From Methanoculleus chikugoensis (GTDB lineage Archaea; Halobacteriota; Methanomicrobia; Methanomicrobiales; Methanoculleaceae): a stretch of DNA of 64,000 nucleotides. Below are positions 60,465 to 64,000 of this stretch, piece after piece. The stretch is from NCBI RefSeq assembly GCF_019669965.1, contig NZ_AP019781.1, forward strand, positions 1,302,001 through 1,366,000, in the 5' to 3' direction. The notes beneath the pieces are model-generated. The model was not told the origin of the DNA and did not search any database. It saw nothing but the letters and a program-made list of their open reading frames with translations. Position numbers and translations under genes: made by a program. Every line of letters begins with the position of its first letter. Positions within the stretch are counted from its first letter, which is position 1.

Positions 60465-61736
60465 ATGCATAAGAGCGAACGCTTCGATGCAGGGGCGATT
60501 GGGATGAGCGTGATTCACACCATCGGGGACTACGAACAGTACGTCGGAAAAGAGGTCGTACGCCGCATCGAGGCGAAGGCACGGCCGCTCCACGACATGC
60601 ACGTCCTGCACATGAACTCCACCTACTACGGCGGGGGAGTCTCCCAGATCCTCTCATCCCTGACGCTCCTGACAAACAGCCTCGGCATAGAGACCGGGTG
60701 GCGCGTCGTCCACGGCCCCCCGGACTTCTTCAGCGTGACAAAGAAGTTTCATAACGCCCTCCAGGGGGCAGAGATCAACCTCTCCGGCCGGAAGAAGGAG
60801 ATCTACGAGGACGTCATCCACGAGAACGCCGTGAGGAACCATATCGACCACGACATGGTCTTCGTCCACGACCCGCAGCCGCTCCCGCTGATCACCCATT
60901 ACCGGAAGAAATGCCCCTGGGTGTGGCGCTGCCACCTCGACCTCACCGCGCCGAACCGGGAGGTCTGGAACTACCTGGTCCCGTTCATTGAGAAGTACGA
61001 CGCCGTTGTCCTCTCCTGCGGAGAGTACCGGCAGGACCTCACGAGACCGCAGGTCTTCTTCACGCCCGGGATCGACCCCTTCTCCATCGTGAACAAGGAA
61101 CTCTCCGGGAGCGCCATCGACGAGCGCCTCGATCACTACGGCATCCCGACCGATCTCCCTCTCGTCGTCCAGATATCCCGGTTCGATCGCTGGAAGGACC
61201 CCCTGGGCGTCATCCGGGCGTTCCAGAAAGCCCGGAAGGAGGAGGAGTGCACCCTGGTTCTCGTCGGGAACGTCGCGACCGACGACCCGGAAGGTGCGGA
61301 GGTCTACCGGTCGCTTCTTGCCCACAGGAACGAACGGATCATCGTCAAAAGCGTCCAGGACGGTGCGCTCGTGAACGCGCTCCAGCGGCGGGCGGCGGTC
61401 GTCCTGCAGAAGTCCCTCCGGGAGGGGTTCGGGCTGACGGTATCGGAGGCGATGTGGAAGGGCGCGGCGGTGATCGGCGGGAACGTCGGCGGCATCCGCC
61501 AGCAGATAGAGGACGGGAAGAGCGGGTTCCTGGTCTCATCCGTCGACGAGGCGGCGGAGAGGATCGTCCGGCTGCTCCGAGACCCCGATCTCCGCGACCG
61601 GCTCGGGAACGCGGCGCGCGAGAGGGTGCGGGAGCGCTTCCTCTTCACTCGCACCGTCGAGCAGTACCTCGACCTGATCGCCGCGTTCGAGCCGGAGTTT
61701 CGGTTGAGGAAGGATGTGGGGTTGTCGTGCGGGTGA
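60465..61736 (+). CDS. GT4 glycosyltransferase, trehalose synthase (TreT)-like
   Basis: The 423-residue GT-B enzyme has the TreT/GT4 pattern: MNSTYYGGGVSQILSSL near the N-terminus, WRCHLDLTAPN, SRFDRWKDPLGVI, VVLQKSLREGFGLTVSEAMW (the E-x7-E nucleotide-sugar motif) and GNVGGIRQQIEDG. TreT joins NDP-glucose to glucose to give trehalose, an osmoprotectant; other acceptors are possible. TATA at 60420-60429 puts the transcription start near 60447-60450, so the ATG at 60465 is preferred over one at 60432. Confidence 0.87.
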   Translation: MHKSERFDAGAIGMSVIHTIGDYEQYVGKEVVRRIEAKARPLHDMHVLHMNSTYYGGGVSQILSSLTLLTNSLGIETGWRVVHGPPDFFSVTKKFHNALQGAEINLSGRKKEIYEDVIHENAVRNHIDHDMVFVHDPQPLPLITHYRKKCPWVWRCHLDLTAPNREVWNYLVPFIEKYDAVVLSCGEYRQDLTRPQVFFTPGIDPFSIVNKELSGSAIDERLDHYGIPTDLPLVVQISRFDRWKDPLGVIRAFQKARKEEECTLVLVGNVATDDPEGAEVYRSLLAHRNERIIVKSVQDGALVNALQRRAAVVLQKSLREGFGLTVSEAMWKGAAVIGGNVGGIRQQIEDGKSGFLVSSVDEAAERIVRLLRDPDLRDRLGNAARERVRERFLFTRTVEQYLDLIAAFEPEFRLRKDVGLSCG

Positions 61737-61853
61737 GCGGTGGGCGGTGGGGGTTACAAAGGTCTCTGTGTATGGCAGAGACAGGGGAGGGGGCAGGCCC
61801 CCTCCCCGTCGGCCCCTCCCCAATGGCGATATCCCCACGGTCCACTGCATGGG
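61736..61853 (+). repeat. dispersed GC-rich intergenic repeat, copy 3a (short)
   Basis: The stretch has GGTGGGGGTT, AGAGACAGGGGAGGGGG with the pairing GCCCCCTCCCC arm, and the shortened 3' module GGCGATATCCCCACGGTCCACTGC. It lacks the CCCCGCCCC hairpin present in copies 1 and 3b. It starts at the glycosyltransferase stop. Confidence 0.65.
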
Positions 61854-61910
61854 GAGACGCTAGAGATGGATGGAGTCCTGGGGGGAAGCCGGGACACGGA
61901 TTTCCATCGC

Positions 61911-62165
61911 CTATCGCCACGCACTGCCCCCGCCCTGGGGGCGGGGGAGGAGCGCGGAGCGCGGGCGGGGTGGGGCTTGTAGGTCAGTTTACAGGTGGGG
62001 ACAGGGGAGGGGGGCACGCCCCCCTCCCCGCGAGCCGCCATCCCCAGTCGCGATATGCGACTGGCCGAAGGGCAGGAACACGAGCACCGAGGGTGCGCAG
62101 CCACCACGGTCCACTATACCGGGCTTGTTTCTCGCTTCGGCTGTTTAGTCTGTCGCACAGCGAAG
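61911..62165 (+). repeat. dispersed GC-rich intergenic repeat, copy 3b
   Basis: This is a full copy: CTATCGCCACGCACTGCCCC, the GGGGGCGGGGG hairpin, GAGCGCGGAGCGCGG, GGGGACAGGGGAGGGGGGC with its CCCCCCTCCCC arm, and the 3' module GCCACCACGGTCCACTATACC followed by TTGTTTCTCGCTTCGGC. The order is the same as in copy 1. An extra CAGTCGCGATATGCGACTGG hairpin is inserted in it. The gap 61737-62356 contains nothing else that I can name. Confidence 0.7.
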
Positions 62166-62356
62166 GGCCATCGCCCTTCTTGAGCTCCTGCCCTCCCATC
62201 CGTCACAACCCACACCTGCCGGCGCTCATGCCCGGGCCTCCCCGTCCGCCGCGCCCGGCCGGAATCACGAGTAATCCCCACAATCCGTCAGAGCCCCCTG
62301 CGTGAAAATCCGAGCCTTTTTCTGCATGCGGAGACGACCACTGATCCGTGAGTCCA

Positions 62357-63106
62357 ATGGATATCCAGGTAATCGGTGTTCGGGATCTTCCCCTGATCCA
62401 GCGAGGAGACGATCTTCCCGCCCTGATCTGTGAAAAGGTCGCGTTCGAGGACGGGGACATCCTCACCGTCGCCTCGTCCGTCTACTCGAAGGCCAAGGGT
62501 TTCACCCGCGAACTCGCCGCCATCACCCCCGGCGCGGAAGCCGTGCGGATCGCGGCAAAGACGAAGGAAGACCCGCGCTTCGTACAGGCGGTGCTGGACT
62601 CGTCCACCGACATCCTGCTCGAATACCCGTTCATCCTCTCCGAACTGCCGTCCGGCCACATCGGCGTCCGGGCGGGCGTCGACCACAGCAACGTCGAAGA
62701 CGGCCGGCTGATCATCCTCCCGCCCGACCCCATGGGCGCCGCCGCCGAGGTCCGGGACGCTATCCGCCGCATCACCGGAAAGGACGTCCGGGTGATCGTC
62801 ACCGACACCTGCGGGCGGGCGTTCCGGCGCGGCCAGACCGGCATCGCCATCGGCTGGGCGGGTATGACGGCCATCGACGACTACCGGGGCGACACCGATC
62901 TCTTCGGCCACGTCCTCGAGATCACCGAAGAAGCGGTCGTCGACGAGATCGCGGCCTTCGCGAACTTCGTCATGGGCGAGAGCCACCAGGGTGTGCCTGC
63001 GGTGGTCTTCCGGAACTGCCGGGCGTGGAACGGGCACGACAGCGTCTACTTCACGCCCAGGGAAGACATCATCAGGATTGCCTTGAAGGAGAACAAAAAG
63101 GATTAG
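62357..63106 (+). CDS. cofE: coenzyme F420-0:L-glutamate ligase CofE
   Basis: CofE adds gamma-linked glutamates to F420-0 with GTP. The 249-residue protein matches throughout: VIGVRDLPLIQRGDDLPALI, SVYSKAKGF, VDHSNVEDGRLIILPPDP, VIVTDTCGRAFRRGQTGIAIG and GESHQGVPAV. Typical length about 250. The ATG at 62357 gives the standard start; a GTG nine bases earlier is possible. F420 is the main hydride carrier of this metabolism. It converges on the Sec61-beta gene with a 4-base overlap. Confidence 0.95.
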   Translation: MDIQVIGVRDLPLIQRGDDLPALICEKVAFEDGDILTVASSVYSKAKGFTRELAAITPGAEAVRIAAKTKEDPRFVQAVLDSSTDILLEYPFILSELPSGHIGVRAGVDHSNVEDGRLIILPPDPMGAAAEVRDAIRRITGKDVRVIVTDTCGRAFRRGQTGIAIGWAGMTAIDDYRGDTDLFGHVLEITEEAVVDEIAAFANFVMGESHQGVPAVVFRNCRAWNGHDSVYFTPREDIIRIALKENKKD

Positions 63107-63261
63107 AAGAGGGCATTGAGAACAAAGACTGCCACTCCGGTCACGGCGGTTATCACAACAACGGCTATCGGGCTGATATGGATGGCCCGGTGATCGTCGC
63201 TGTCGTAGTAATTGACCAGGCCGGCAGAGGATACCAGTCTTCCGCCAGATTTCTTCGCCAT
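63103..63261 (-). CDS. preprotein translocase Sec61-beta subunit
   Basis: The 52-residue protein (MAKKSGGRLVSSAGLVNYYD then one membrane helix IAVVVITAVTGVAVFVLNAL) is the archaeal Sec61-beta/SecG homologue. The start is the ATG whose complement is at 63259-63261, preceded by TTGCAATATATAA-type promoter sequence on its strand (near 63280). The frame continues upstream to 63321, but those residues are not part of the family. Confidence 0.92.
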   Translation of the reverse strand: MAKKSGGRLVSSAGLVNYYDSDDHRAIHISPIAVVVITAVTGVAVFVLNALF

Positions 63262-63305
63262 ACTGAAATATTCTCCTTTGCAATATATAAAACAGAGGAT
63301 CGACC

Positions 63306-64000
63306 ATGCAGGAAGTCTCACCCTACGTCGTCACCGGCCGTGCGCTCCTCGGCGAAGACCTCCGGGAAGAAGACGTCACCATCACCGTCTCAGGGGGGGT
63401 CGTCACCTCGATAGAGCCCGCGTCCCGGACGCCCGATAGGTGGATCGTGCCCGCCTTCTTCAACGCCCACACGCACCTCGGCGACACCGTCGCGATGGAT
63501 CTCCCCGCCCGGGGCAGCCTCGCCGACCTCGTCAAACCTCCGAACGGCTTGAAGCACAGGATCCTCGCAGCGACCCCGCAGGCCGAACTCGTCCGGGGGA
63601 TGCGATCGAGCATCTCGGCGATGCTCGCCACCGGGACGACCGGGTTTGCCGACTTCCGCGAAGGAGGGATCGCGGGCGTCGCGGCGCTCCGCGAGGCGGC
63701 GGCCGGGCTCGACTGCCGGCCGGTCATCCTCGGCCGCGAAGGCGGGGAGGCGGTGAGCGACGGGGCGGGCATCAGCAGCGTTCACGACGTGGCGAACGCC
63801 GAAGAGGTCGTCAGGAATGCGCGGGCGAGAGGGAAACTCGTCGCCTTCCACGCCGGGGAGAGGAACCCGAACGACGTCGACGACGCGCTCGCGTTCGAGC
63901 CCGACCTGCTCGTCCACTGCACCCACGCGACGGATGCGCAGCTCCGCCGGATCGTCGATATGGAGATCCCCATCGTCGTCTGCCCGAGGTCGAACTGGCT
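63306..64000 (+). CDS. amidohydrolase-family protein (partial, cut by window end)
   Basis: The 231 codons visible belong to the metal-dependent amidohydrolase family (cytosine deaminase/MtaD-like): VPAFFNAHTHLGDT with the HxH metal pair, TGTTGFADFREGG, VAFHAGE with the third His, LLVHCTHATD with the fourth, and ending VVCPRSNW. It probably deaminates or hydrolyses a small ring compound. The start ATG at 63306 is 25-30 bases after the AT-rich TTGCAATATATAAAAC, giving a leaderless divergent promoter shared with Sec61-beta. Confidence 0.85.
   Translation, partial: MQEVSPYVVTGRALLGEDLREEDVTITVSGGVVTSIEPASRTPDRWIVPAFFNAHTHLGDTVAMDLPARGSLADLVKPPNGLKHRILAATPQAELVRGMRSSISAMLATGTTGFADFREGGIAGVAALREAAAGLDCRPVILGREGGEAVSDGAGISSVHDVANAEEVVRNARARGKLVAFHAGERNPNDVDDALAFEPDLLVHCTHATDAQLRRIVDMEIPIVVCPRSNW

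Overview
The window looks like a chromosomal segment of a hydrogenotrophic methanogenic archaeon of the Methanomicrobiales, probably Methanoculleus or a close relative. This is inferred from an energy-converting hydrogenase A (Eha) operon joined to a formylmethanofuran dehydrogenase (Fwd) operon, CofE of F420 synthesis, HypD, Sec61-beta, TATA-box promoters with short or absent leaders, 4-bp stop/start overlaps and high-GC coding DNA. Three complete tRNA genes are present: Arg-CCG, Thr-GGT and Leu-TAG.

Layout. 1-10.4 kb: a partial PhzF-like protein, secreted PEGA and transglutaminase-like proteins, an iron-type alcohol dehydrogenase, a PAS sensor, tRNA-Arg, hypD, a radical SAM protein, a helical-repeat protein and a TIM-barrel protein. 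10.4-12.3 kb: tRNA-Thr followed by a relic island with a decayed tyrosine integrase, a related zinc-ribbon tail and a GNAT/small-protein toxin-antitoxin pair. 12.3-30.5 kb: mostly housekeeping and membrane genes (repeat-tailed membrane protein, FKBP, 5'-nucleotidase family, ferritin-like protein, HepT/MntA, SDR, acyl-CoA synthetase with a ribbon-helix-helix head, hisH with a PUA/PAPS-reductase-like protein, UPF0316, Kef-type antiporter, TrkH, a multi-PAS sensor).

30.5-43.3 kb is a defence island: a type I restriction-modification operon (hsdM, hsdS, hsdR, DUF45 metallopeptidase) into which a DUF4209 protein with a HEPN-like motif, a DUF4062/ATPase-like protein and fragments of two other genes are inserted, all chained by overlapping stop/start codons. 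It ends in a restriction-enzyme tail remnant and a tRNA-Thr fragment. 43.34-45.0 kb is bracketed by a 24-bp direct repeat of the tRNA-Leu 3' end and looks like a 1.6-kb integrated element that encodes only small membrane proteins.

45.4-56.4 kb is one continuous operon, ehaB-P followed by fwdDBAC and a tiny zinc-ribbon gene. It links H2-driven ferredoxin reduction directly to CO2 reduction on methanofuran. 57.2-64 kb: two tandem FAD/Rieske oxidoreductases, a trehalose-synthase-type glycosyltransferase, cofE, Sec61-beta and a partial amidohydrolase. A GC-rich dispersed repeat occurs in the three largest featureless gaps (20.1, 56.9 and 61.7-62.2 kb).

The best candidates for something new are the gene-loaded type I RM operon, the integrase-free element in tRNA-Leu whose excised circle would restore a reading frame, the DNA-binding-domain/acyl-CoA-synthetase fusion with its own palindromic promoter, and the GNAT toxin with a 48-residue partner. 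All functional statements are from reading the sequence; no database search was possible.
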